This document shows, piece after piece, positions 57,107-64,000 of a stretch of 64,000 nucleotides of DNA. Every line of letters starts with the position of its first letter. Within the stretch, counting starts at the first letter, position 1. Source of the DNA: Prado023 sp963700395. GTDB lineage: Bacteria > Actinomycetota > Actinomycetes > S36-B12 > CAIYMF01. The stretch is taken from contig CAVOXI010000005.1 of the NCBI GenBank assembly GCA_963700395.1, forward strand, positions 124,001 to 188,000, given 5' to 3'. The position numbers were made by a program, and so were the translations under genes. The notes under the pieces are model-generated. The model saw nothing but the letters and a program-made list of their open reading frames with translations, had not been told where the DNA came from and did not search any database.

Positions 57107-58375
57107 ATGGCGACCGAGTCCCGACGCACACGCGCGGACGAGCCGGCCAGCAGGCGGCGGCTCTTCGGCGTGCCCGCGGTCGCCCCCGTCAGCCGGGCCC
57201 CACGGTTGCGCACCTCGGGCAGGCCCCCGGTCGATTCCCCGGCAGTGCCCTCCGCGGCCGACCCCGCCCACGCCGTCGAGGCGGGCGTGGGGGCCGGCGC
57301 GATCCCCGCCGACCTGTCCCGGGTCCTGGCGGCGCTGACCACGCCAGCCGTATGGATCGACGCGAACGACACCGTCGTCTGGGCGCACCCCGCGCTCGAG
57401 GCACTGCGGGTGGTCCGGCGCGGCGCGATGAACACCCCGGAGATCGCGAAGATGGTGCAGCGCTCCCGCGCCTCCGACCAGCCGTCCGCCCGGGACCTCA
57501 CCGTGCGCAGGCCGGGGCGCCGTCAGGCGGGAGTCCGCCTGCGGGTCCGGGTCGCCCCCATGTCCGGGGGATCCGCGCTGGTCCTCGTGGACGACATCAC
57601 CGAGGCCGAGCGCCTCGACCATGCCCGGCGTGACTTCGTGGCCAACGTCAGCCACGAGCTGAAGACCCCGATCGGCGCGCTGGCCCTCCTGGCCGAGGCC
57701 GTGCACGAGGCACAGGGCGACCCGGAGGCCGTCGAGCGGTTCACGTCGCGGATGCTCGGCGAGACCCGCAGGCTGACCACGCTCATCAACGACCTGATGG
57801 ACCTGTCCCGGCTGGAGGGTGTCGAGCCGCTGCTGCCCCTGGCGCCCGTGGACGTCGATGATGTCGTCGCCCAGGCGTGCGAGGACGCCCGGTCCCTGGC
57901 CCAGGACAAGGACATCTCGTTCCTGCGTGGGGGCGTCGGCGGGCTGCGCGTGGAGGGCGTGACTGCGCAGCTGGCAACGGCCGTGCGCAACCTCATCGTG
58001 AATGCGGTGAACTACAGCCCGCCGTCGACCAAGGTCGCGGTCACCACGGGCACAGCTGACGGCTCGGTCACGATCGCCGTCACGGACCAGGGCATCGGCA
58101 TCCCGCCGGCGGAGCTGGACCGGATCTTCGAGCGGTTCTACCGCGTCGACCCCGCCCGTTCGCGCGACACCGGGGGGACGGGCCTGGGCCTGGCCATCGT
58201 CAAGCACGTGTGCGCCAACCACGGAGGCGACTGCGACGTGTGGTCCAAGGTCGGGGAGGGGTCCACCTTCACCATCCGGCTGCCTGCCCTGACGGAGAAG
58301 GCCGCCAAGAAGTCCGCCGCGCGCACGAGCCGCGCCAGGGCGACGCCCAGCACCACCACGAAGGAGGAGCAGTGA
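57107..58375 (+). CDS. senX3: SenX3/PhoR-type sensor histidine kinase without membrane segments
   Basis: The 422-residue protein has a disordered N-terminus (residues 1-65), a PAS-like domain (LSRVLAALTTPAVWIDANDT at 70-89 to VLVDDITEAE near 168), the dimerisation/phosphoacceptor helix RRDFVANVSHELKTPIGAL with His 183, and a full ATPase domain (NLIVNAVNYSPP; DQGIGIPPAELDRIFERFYR; GGTGLGLAIVKH). A Lys/Ala/Thr tail follows. SenX3/PhoR kinases normally carry one or two N-terminal membrane helices; none is visible here and the TATCCT element before 57107 argues against a longer protein. It is divergent from phoU and coupled to the regulator gene by a GTGA overlap. Confidence 0.9.
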   Translation: MATESRRTRADEPASRRRLFGVPAVAPVSRAPRLRTSGRPPVDSPAVPSAADPAHAVEAGVGAGAIPADLSRVLAALTTPAVWIDANDTVVWAHPALEALRVVRRGAMNTPEIAKMVQRSRASDQPSARDLTVRRPGRRQAGVRLRVRVAPMSGGSALVLVDDITEAERLDHARRDFVANVSHELKTPIGALALLAEAVHEAQGDPEAVERFTSRMLGETRRLTTLINDLMDLSRLEGVEPLLPLAPVDVDDVVAQACEDARSLAQDKDISFLRGGVGGLRVEGVTAQLATAVRNLIVNAVNYSPPSTKVAVTTGTADGSVTIAVTDQGIGIPPAELDRIFERFYRVDPARSRDTGGTGLGLAIVKHVCANHGGDCDVWSKVGEGSTFTIRLPALTEKAAKKSAARTSRARATPSTTTKEEQ

Positions 58376-59049
58376 CCAGGATCATGGTCGTCGAGGACGA
58401 GGACTCGTTCTCCGATGCGCTGAGCTTCATGCTGCGCAAGGAGGGGTTCGCCGTCTCGGTCGCCACCACGGGTCCCGAGGCACTGGCCCAGTTCGACCGC
58501 GAGCCGGCGGACCTCGTCCTGCTGGACCTGATGCTGCCCGGGATGTCGGGCACCGACGTCTGCCGCACCATCCGTGCCAGGTCCCGGGTGCCGATCATCA
58601 TGGTCACCGCCAAGGACTCAGAGATCGACAAGGTCCTGGGCCTCGAGCTCGGCGCCGATGACTACGTCACCAAGCCCTTCTCCAGCCGCGAGCTGGTGGC
58701 CCGCATCAGGGCGGTGCTGCGACGCAATGCCGAGGACATCGATGACAGTCCCGTGGTCCAGTCCGGGCCGGTCCGGATCGACCCCGAGCGCCACCAGGTG
58801 CTGGTCAACGACCAGGTCGTGAGCATGCCGCTCAAGGAGTTCGACCTCCTGGAGTACCTCGTGCGCAACTCGGGCCGGGTGCTGACCAGGGGTCAGCTGA
58901 TCGACCGGATCTGGGGCTCGGACTACGTCGGTGACACCAAGACCCTCGACGTGCACGTCAAGCGGCTGCGCGCGAAGGTCGAGGAGGACCCGGCGCACCC
59001 GGTGCACCTGCTGACCGTGCGTGGCCTCGGCTACAAGTTCGAGGGCTGA
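58372..59049 (+). CDS. regX3: RegX3/PhoP-type phosphate response regulator
   Basis: This OmpR-family regulator of 225 residues has a receiver domain with acidic pocket VVEDED, phosphoacceptor Asp 52 in LVLLDLMLPGMSG, switch Thr in IIMVTAKDSE and Lys in DDYVTKPFSSREL. A winged helix follows (MPLKEFDLLEYLVRNSGRVL, then TKTLDVHVKRLRAKV and RGLGYKF). GTG at 58372 overlaps the kinase stop, with AAGGAGGAGC upstream. It is the likely factor for the three PHO boxes in the window. Confidence 0.93.
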   Translation: MTRIMVVEDEDSFSDALSFMLRKEGFAVSVATTGPEALAQFDREPADLVLLDLMLPGMSGTDVCRTIRARSRVPIIMVTAKDSEIDKVLGLELGADDYVTKPFSSRELVARIRAVLRRNAEDIDDSPVVQSGPVRIDPERHQVLVNDQVVSMPLKEFDLLEYLVRNSGRVLTRGQLIDRIWGSDYVGDTKTLDVHVKRLRAKVEEDPAHPVHLLTVRGLGYKFEG

Positions 59050-59079
59050 GCCCGGGGCGCTGAGCCCTACGAGCGGCGG

Positions 59080-59583
59080 CTACTTCGTGACCGCTGCCAC
59101 GGGCCCGTAGCCCTCGTAGTAGCCGACCGCTGGCACCACGGCCACGCTGCGGGTCTCGGAGCCGGCCCGCTCGAAGCTCAGGGTCACGGTCGCGTAGGAG
59201 CCGGGGGTGATCTTCAGCCCGGTGAGCACGACGGTGTCGGTGGCGGCGCCACCCACCTGGACAGCGGCGCCGGGCTTCAGGCCGATCGGGGACTTCAGGC
59301 TCGAGGTGGTCGGCGGCTCGGTGCTGACCTTGACAAGGGCATCGGGGAGCTCACCCTCGTTGATGATGGTCATGACCAGCGACGCGACGCCGCTGGCACC
59401 CTCGGGGCCGGTCACCAGGGTGGCGTCCTGCACCTTGATGTCGCCGCCCACGAGGAAGTCGGTGCCGTTCCCGGTGGGGCCCTGGGTGTTCACGGTGTTG
59501 TCGAACCCCTGGTAGCAGCCGGCTGTCGGCAGCACGGCGAGGAGGCTGACGGCGACGGCAACGGCAACACGGGATCGAATCAC
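59080..59583 (-). CDS. Putative lipoprotein, unknown function
   Basis: The 167-residue protein begins with a lipoprotein signal peptide (VAVAVAVSLLAVLPTAGC), giving a lipid-modified Cys at residue 23. The mature part is predicted to be beta-rich, with GGDIKVQDATLVTGPEGASG and SLVMTIINEGELPDALVKVS. It somewhat resembles surface beta-sandwich domains such as PCuAC, but the Met/His copper ligands are not seen. The C-terminus is Tyr/Gly-rich (AVGYYEGYGPVAAVTK). It is divergent from carD and converges on regX3. Confidence 0.7.
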   Translation of the reverse strand: MIRSRVAVAVAVSLLAVLPTAGCYQGFDNTVNTQGPTGNGTDFLVGGDIKVQDATLVTGPEGASGVASLVMTIINEGELPDALVKVSTEPPTTSSLKSPIGLKPGAAVQVGGAATDTVVLTGLKITPGSYATVTLSFERAGSETRSVAVVPAVGYYEGYGPVAAVTK

Positions 59584-59635
59584 GCAGGCACCCTATCGGG
59601 TGATCGAGCTCACAGGGCTCCCCACCCCGGCGTGT

Positions 59636-59641
59636 TAGACT
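59636..59641 (+). promoter_or_regulatory. -10 element of carD
   Basis: TAGACT lies 30 bases before the carD ATG; the leader contains GGAAGGGG, a possible ribosome site. Confidence 0.5.
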
Positions 59642-59671
59642 GGGGGTCCACCGGAAGGGGTCTCCTGCACA

Positions 59672-60154
59672 ATGACGTTCAAGGTTGGCGACACCGTCGT
59701 GTACCCCCATCACGGGGCCGCGCTCATCGAATCCATCGAGGTCCGTTCCATCAAGGGGGTTGACCGGGAGTACCTGGTCCTGCGCGTTGCCCAGGGAGAC
59801 CTGACTGTTCGGGTCCCCTCGGACAACGTCGACCTGGTCGGCGTCCGTGACGTCGTGAACGCCGAGGGCCTGGATCGGGTCTTCGACGTCCTGCGCCAGC
59901 CCTACACCGAGGAGCCGACCAACTGGTCGCGCCGCTACAAGGCGAACCTCGAGAAGCTGGCATCCGGCGACGTGATCAAGGTTGCCGAGGTCGTGCGTGA
60001 CCTGTGGCGCCGCGAGCGCGAGCGCGGGCTCTCTGCCGGCGAGAAGCGCATGCTCAGCAAGGCGCGCCAGATCCTGGTCAGCGAGTTGGCCCTGGCCGAG
60101 CACACCAACGAGGACAAGGCCGAGGCCATCCTCGATGAGGTCCTGCAGTCCTGA
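59672..60154 (+). CDS. carD: CarD family transcription factor
   Basis: CarD binds the RNA polymerase beta subunit and upstream DNA, stabilising open promoters; it is essential in mycobacteria and is needed for rRNA transcription. The 160-residue protein has the N-terminal polymerase-interacting Tudor-like domain (FKVGDTVVYPHHGAALIESI, then REYLVLRVAQGDLTVRVP) and the C-terminal helical domain with the conserved Trp-containing NWSRRYKANLEKL and DLWRRERERGLSAGEKRML. The length is normal. ispD starts 73 bp downstream from its own promoter. Confidence 0.94.
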   Translation: MTFKVGDTVVYPHHGAALIESIEVRSIKGVDREYLVLRVAQGDLTVRVPSDNVDLVGVRDVVNAEGLDRVFDVLRQPYTEEPTNWSRRYKANLEKLASGDVIKVAEVVRDLWRRERERGLSAGEKRMLSKARQILVSELALAEHTNEDKAEAILDEVLQS

Positions 60155-60214
60155 TCCACCTCAGTGCATCCGTGACGCCCACCGCCGAAGCCGGCCGGTG
60201 GGCGTCGCTGTCTG

Positions 60215-60220
60215 TAGCGT
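60215..60220 (+). promoter_or_regulatory. TANNNT -10 element for a leaderless ispDF mRNA
   Basis: TAGCGT is followed by GACGCCC and the GTG at 60228. Confidence 0.5.
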
Positions 60221-60227
60221 GACGCCC

Positions 60228-60920
60228 GTGGAACCCCGACCCGTCGCCGCGATCGTCCCCGCCGCCGGCTCGGGTGAGAGGCTGGGGGCGGGAGTCCCGA
60301 AGGCGATGGCCCTGCTTGCCGGAGAGCCGATCCTTGCCCACGCAGTGCGCGCGCTCGTCGCCGATCCCCGGGTCGGGCTGGTGGTCCTGGCCGCTCCCGA
60401 GGGCCTCGAGGACGCGATGGCCGCGCTGGCGGCCGCCCACTCGGGCGGGGTCCCCGTGGTGGCCGTGACCGGTGGTGCGACCCGGGCGGAGTCGGTGGCC
60501 CTGGCCCTGGTCGTGGTGCGCGACGGCTTCGACGTCGTGCTCGTGCACGATGCCGCCCGATGCCTCGTCCCGGCCGAGGTGGTCTCAGGGGTCATCGATG
60601 CGGTGATGGCCGGGGCGGGCGCGGTGGTCCCCGGGACGCCCGTCGTGGACACGATCCGGGAGCTCGGAGCCGACGGCGGGTCGCGCACCATCGACCGCGC
60701 GTCGCTGAGGGCTGTGCAGACCCCCCAGGGGTTCGCGCCGGACGTCCTGCGCCGGGCGCACTCCACTGGTGATCCGGGGGCCACCGACGACGCCGGGATG
60801 GTCGAGGCGCTCGGCCTCGATGTCGTCCTGGTGGCGGGGCATCCGCGCGCGTTCAAGGTGACGACCGCTCAGGACCTGCTCCTGGCCGAGGCCCTGCTCG
60901 CTGCGGAAGGAGAGCAATGA
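60228..60920 (+). CDS. ispD: 2-C-methyl-D-erythritol 4-phosphate cytidylyltransferase
   Basis: IspD makes CDP-methylerythritol in the MEP isoprenoid pathway. The 230-residue protein has the CTP-binding loop IVPAAGSGERLGAGVPKAM near residue 8, VLVHDAARCLV near residue 105 and the substrate region RAVQTPQGFAPDVLRRA. The second motif normally reads HDAARP, so the Cys is a small deviation. GTG at 60228 is set by the TAGCGT element seven bases upstream. Its stop overlaps ispF by four bases. Confidence 0.92.
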   Translation: MEPRPVAAIVPAAGSGERLGAGVPKAMALLAGEPILAHAVRALVADPRVGLVVLAAPEGLEDAMAALAAAHSGGVPVVAVTGGATRAESVALALVVVRDGFDVVLVHDAARCLVPAEVVSGVIDAVMAGAGAVVPGTPVVDTIRELGADGGSRTIDRASLRAVQTPQGFAPDVLRRAHSTGDPGATDDAGMVEALGLDVVLVAGHPRAFKVTTAQDLLLAEALLAAEGEQ

Positions 60921-61408
60921 CCGCACTGCCCCTGGTCGGCATCGGGATGGACGTGCATCCGTATGCCGACCCTGCCCTGGGCCGTGAGCTCGCCCTGGCG
61001 TGCTTGGAATGGCCGGGGGAGAACGGCCTGGCCGGGCACTCCGATGCCGACGTCGCAGCGCACGCCGTCTGTGACGCGCTGCTCTCGGCCGCCGGGCTGG
61101 GTGACCTCGGGTCCAACTTCGGGACCGCCGAGCCGAGGTGGGCGGGGGCGTCAGGGGCAGCCCTGCTCGACGAGACGCTGCGCCGCCTGACCGCCGCCGG
61201 GTTCACGATCGGCAACGTTGCAGTGCAGGTGATCGGCAACCGCCCGAAGGTGGGTCCGCGCCGCGCGGAGGCCCAGGCTGCGCTGTCGGCCGCACTCGGG
61301 GGTGCGACCGTGCGGCTGTCGGCCACCACCACGGACGGGCTCGGCCTGACCGGGCGGGGTGAGGGAATCGCCGCGCTCGCCACCGCCCTGGTGGTCCCGG
61401 CCCACTGA
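60917..61408 (+). CDS. ispF: 2-C-methyl-D-erythritol 2,4-cyclodiphosphate synthase
   Basis: IspF cyclises the IspE product, releasing CMP. The 163-residue trimeric zinc enzyme has the metal ligands in IGMDVHPYAD and the signature LAGHSDADVAAHAVCDALLS; the CDP-binding TTTDGLGLTGRGEGIA lies near the C-terminus. It overlaps ispD (ATGA), the usual actinobacterial order carD-ispD-ispF-cysS-rlmB. Confidence 0.94.
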   Translation: MTALPLVGIGMDVHPYADPALGRELALACLEWPGENGLAGHSDADVAAHAVCDALLSAAGLGDLGSNFGTAEPRWAGASGAALLDETLRRLTAAGFTIGNVAVQVIGNRPKVGPRRAEAQAALSAALGGATVRLSATTTDGLGLTGRGEGIAALATALVVPAH

Positions 61409-61505
61409 CCCCGCAGCAGTCGCGGTGGTCCGTCACCCTGCCTGAGGACGACGGCCACGACGTCACGCGCCGCTTCGGCGGCCCGTGGGGGTGGGGCCCG
61501 GCCGG

Positions 61506-61511
61506 TAGAAT
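61506..61511 (+). promoter_or_regulatory. TANNNT -10 element for a leaderless cysS mRNA
   Basis: TAGAAT is followed by CCCCCGG and the GTG at 61519. Confidence 0.55.
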
Positions 61512-61518
61512 CCCCCGG

Positions 61519-62931
61519 GTGAGCTTGAGACTGCATGACACCGCCACGCGCAGCACGCGCGAGTTCGTCCCCCTGGAAGCGGGCCGGGTGTCGATCTACG
61601 TCTGCGGGGCCACAGTGCAGTCCGCGCCGCACATCGGGCACATCCGCTCCGGGGTGAGCTTCGACATCCTGCGCAGGTGGCTGGTCGCCTCCGGGTACGA
61701 CGTGACCTTCCTGCGCAACGTCACGGACATCGACGACAAGATCCTGGCCCGGGCACGTGAGGAGTCGCGCCCGTGGTGGGCCGTCGCCGGGTACTACGAG
61801 CGCGCGTTCGCCGAGGCGTACGCGATCCTCGGGTGCCTGCCCCCCACCCTCGAACCTCGGGCCACAGGCCATGTGCCGGCGATGATCACCCTGATGCAGC
61901 GGCTGATCGACTCGGGTCACGCCTACGCCTCTGACGGGGACGTCTACTTCGACGTCGCGTCCTTCCCGGAGTACGGCGCGCTGTCCGGGCAGCGGATCGC
62001 CGACATGCAGCCCGCCCAGGACGCGGACCCCAATGCGCGCAAGCGCGACGTCCGGGACTTCGCGCTGTGGAAGGGCACCCGCGACGACGGCCCCGGGTGG
62101 CAGACGCCGTGGGGCGTCGGGCGCCCCGGCTGGCACCTGGAGTGCTCGGCCATGGCCGGGATGTACCTGGGCAGCGCGTTCGACATCCACGGCGGTGGCC
62201 TGGACCTGGTGTTCCCGCACCACGAGAACGAGATCGCCCAGTCACGGGCGGCCGGCGACGGCTTCGCCCAGTACTGGATGCACAACGCGTGGGTGACCAC
62301 GGCCGGCGAGAAGATGAGCAAGTCCCTGGGCAACTCCCTGCTGGTCACCGAGGTGGTCAAGCGCGTGCGGCCGGTGGAGCTGCGGTTCTACCTGGGGTCG
62401 GCCCACTACCGCTCGCACATCGAGTTCTCGGAGGGCGCGCTCGCTGACGCCGCCGCCGGCTACCGCCGGCTCGAGGGCTTCGTCGAGCGGGCGGTCGAGC
62501 GCGTCGGCCCTGGATCGGCAGGCGTGGGCCGCGACGGGCTTCCCGAGGCGTTCGTGGCCGCGATGGACGACGACCTCGGGGTCCCCGCGGCGCTGGCCGT
62601 CGTGCATGAGACCGTGTCCGAGGGCAACCGGCTGCTGGCCGACCGCGCGAGCTCGGATGCCGAGCTGGTGACCCTGCTGCGGTCGGTGCGCGGCATGCTG
62701 GCGATCATCGGCGTCGATCCGCTGGACGCGCACTGGGGCGGGGGCTCGGGGAGCTCGGACGCGGCGCACGTCGTCCTCGACCTGCTCATCAGGGAGCGCC
62801 TGGCGGCGCGGCAGGCCGCCCGCGCCGAACGGGACTTCGCGGCTGCAGATGCGGTGCGCGACTCACTTCGGGCGGCGGGAGTCCTCATCGAGGACACCCC
62901 CGATGGCCCGCGCTGGTCACTGGAGGCGTGA
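61519..62931 (+). CDS. cysS: Cysteinyl-tRNA synthetase
   Basis: This class I synthetase of 470 residues charges tRNA(Cys). It has the zinc Cys in IYVCGATVQSAPHIGHIRSG, which includes the HIGH motif, CSAMAGMYLG with further zinc ligands, HHENEIAQS, and the KMSKSLGNS loop near residue 270. The C-terminal anticodon-binding helices include RAERDFAAADAVRDSLRAAG. It is the intact housekeeping CysRS, distinct from MshC, which lacks the C-terminal domain. GTG at 61519 follows the TAGAAT element by seven bases. Confidence 0.95.
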   Translation: MSLRLHDTATRSTREFVPLEAGRVSIYVCGATVQSAPHIGHIRSGVSFDILRRWLVASGYDVTFLRNVTDIDDKILARAREESRPWWAVAGYYERAFAEAYAILGCLPPTLEPRATGHVPAMITLMQRLIDSGHAYASDGDVYFDVASFPEYGALSGQRIADMQPAQDADPNARKRDVRDFALWKGTRDDGPGWQTPWGVGRPGWHLECSAMAGMYLGSAFDIHGGGLDLVFPHHENEIAQSRAAGDGFAQYWMHNAWVTTAGEKMSKSLGNSLLVTEVVKRVRPVELRFYLGSAHYRSHIEFSEGALADAAAGYRRLEGFVERAVERVGPGSAGVGRDGLPEAFVAAMDDDLGVPAALAVVHETVSEGNRLLADRASSDAELVTLLRSVRGMLAIIGVDPLDAHWGGGSGSSDAAHVVLDLLIRERLAARQAARAERDFAAADAVRDSLRAAGVLIEDTPDGPRWSLEA

Positions 62932-63917
62932 TGGCAGGCAATTCGCAACGGCGTGGGGCGACCCGCAGGCCGGGCTCGAAGAAGGGCCAGGTCGTGGGCT
63001 CGGGCGGCCAGCCGCGTCAGAAGCTCGAGGGCCGGGGCCCGACGCCCAAGGCTGAGGAGCGCCCAGGGCACACGGCGTACCGGCGCGCGCGCTCCGCGGA
63101 GAAGCACGCCTCCAAGGGCACCGGCGGCCGCGGTGGCTCGAGGCCAGGACCCGGGCGCAGCGCCAAGAAACCTGCCAACGAGGCGGTGGCGGGGCGCAAC
63201 TCGGTGCTCGAGGCGCTGCAGGCCGGCATCCCGGCGTCCGCCCTGCAGGTGCAGCAGTACCTCGACGCGGACGACCGTGTGCGCGAGGCCATGAAGCTCG
63301 CTGTCGGCCGGGGGATCCCGCTGCTGGAGACCACGCGCGGCGACCTCGACCGCCTCAGCGGCGGCGCGGTCCACCAGGGCATCGTGCTGCAGGTCCCGCC
63401 GTACAAGTACGCCGACCCCGAGGACCTCCTGGCGGTGGCCCTCGCCTCCGGCACCCAGCCCCTGTTCGTCGTCCTTGACGGTGTCACCGACCCGCGGAAC
63501 CTCGGTGCGGTGGTCCGCTCGGCGGCCGCCTTCGGCGCCCATGGCGTGGTGGTCCCGGAGCGCCGTGCGGCGGGCATGACCGCCTCGGCGTGGAAGACCT
63601 CAGCAGGGGCGGCGTCTCGTGTTCCCGTTGCCCGGGCCACCAACCTCGTGCGCTGGCTCGTGGCCGCCCAGAAGTCCGGCGCCACCGTCATCGGCCTGGC
63701 CATGGGCGGCGGGATGGAGCTGCCGGACCTCGACCCGGCCGTCACCACGGGTCCGCTGGTCATCGTCGTGGGCAGCGAGGGCAAGGGCCTGGGTCACCTG
63801 GTGTCCCAGACCTGCGACCACCTCGTCGCCATCCCGATGGATGCCACGACGGAGTCCCTCAATGCCGGTGTCGCGGCCGGTATCGCGCTGTACTCGGTGG
63901 CCACCGCCCGCCGCTGA
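62931..63917 (+). CDS. rlmB: 23S rRNA 2'-O-methyltransferase, TrmH/RlmB (SPOUT) family
   Basis: The 328-residue protein has a basic, disordered N-terminal extension of about 85 residues (rich in Gly, Arg and Lys), then the substrate-binding domain starting VAGRNSVLEALQAGIPASAL, and the knotted SPOUT domain. That domain has motif 1 LDGVTDPRNLGAVVRSAAAF, motif 2 VIVVGSEGKGLGHLV and motif 3 IPMDATTESLNAGVAAGIAL. RlmB methylates G2251 of 23S rRNA in E. coli; the target here is presumed. The start is ATG at 62931 or GTG at 62928, both overlapping the cysS stop. Confidence 0.92.
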   Translation: MAGNSQRRGATRRPGSKKGQVVGSGGQPRQKLEGRGPTPKAEERPGHTAYRRARSAEKHASKGTGGRGGSRPGPGRSAKKPANEAVAGRNSVLEALQAGIPASALQVQQYLDADDRVREAMKLAVGRGIPLLETTRGDLDRLSGGAVHQGIVLQVPPYKYADPEDLLAVALASGTQPLFVVLDGVTDPRNLGAVVRSAAAFGAHGVVVPERRAAGMTASAWKTSAGAASRVPVARATNLVRWLVAAQKSGATVIGLAMGGGMELPDLDPAVTTGPLVIVVGSEGKGLGHLVSQTCDHLVAIPMDATTESLNAGVAAGIALYSVATARR

Positions 63918-64000
63918 CGCGCCACCGGCCGGCGTGCGCCGACGCCGGTCAACTCTGAGGCGCGTCTGCCGCCGCAGACTTGGAGTGAATCGCGGCGTGG

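Noticed and set aside
1..64000. Search for CRISPR arrays, insertion sequences, prophage and tRNA genes
   Set aside because: No regularly spaced repeats, transposase or integrase motifs, phage genes or cloverleaf-like segments were recognised by eye; short tRNAs could be missed.

Overview
The window is high-GC actinobacterial DNA. The marker genes are two mycothiol biosynthesis genes (mshA, mshD), an orphan GlnR-type regulator, CarD, a SenX3/RegX3-type phosphate system, an HbhA-like gene with its XRE regulator, a GT4-type glgA divergent from glgC, and many TANNNT promoters placed 6-7 nt before start codons. Several neighbourhoods resemble, from memory, those of mycobacteria and other actinomycetes (mshA-ybjN-gpmA-phoU/senX3-regX3, glnR-mshD, XRE-hbhA-DUF2516). 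No rRNA, tRNA, CRISPR array, prophage or insertion sequence was recognised. The order within Actinobacteria cannot be fixed from the sequence.

Layout. 0-1 kb: a broken ECF-transporter permease. 1-9.9 kb: enoyl-CoA hydratase, hexose-6-phosphate mutarotase, dCMP deaminase, aquaporin, glutaredoxin, M20 amidohydrolase, glutamate-cysteine ligase-like gene, gamma-glutamyltransferase and a GH13 glucosidase-like enzyme. 10-13 kb: a three-gene MacB/FtsX-type ABC exporter operon. 13-21 kb: SpoIID-like secreted protein, AIM24 protein, low-affinity phosphate permease PitA, DUF445 and unknown genes. 21-25 kb: glgA/glgC, copper chaperone, HMG-CoA lyase. 25-36 kb: a phosphate/polyphosphate island (pstSCAB, MutT1-like, CYTH-CHAD, PPK1) followed by mshD and glnR. 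36-42 kb: thioredoxin-like gene and the histidine-degradation operon hutHUIG. 42-46 kb: NYN-domain protein, a cysteine-rich leader peptide with DUF4395, DsrE, a 35-aa membrane peptide, nitrobindin, Fur, YgfZ, Dtd. 47-53 kb: DUF4388, BKACE, asparaginase, HbhA-like, XRE regulator, DUF2516, methyltransferase, oxidoreductase. 53-60 kb: gpmA, ybjN, mshA, phoU, senX3-like/regX3-like, lipoprotein, carD. 60-64 kb: ispD, ispF, cysS, rlmB.

Phosphate is the strongest theme. Direct-repeat PHO boxes lie before pstS, before pitA and between phoU and the sensor kinase, and the window carries high- and low-affinity uptake, the signalling system, polyphosphate synthesis and a CHAD protein. The sensor kinase has no visible membrane helix. 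Sulfur and thiol handling is a second theme (cysteine leader peptide, DUF4395, DsrE, mycothiol genes, glutaredoxin).

Sequence quality matters here. Every pst gene is frameshifted, pstB by about a dozen single-base indels with little substitution. The ecfT-like gene, the 53-kb oxidoreductase and probably the hutG 3' end have the same kind of lesion. This looks like local consensus error rather than true gene decay, and those genes should not be called pseudogenes without re-sequencing.
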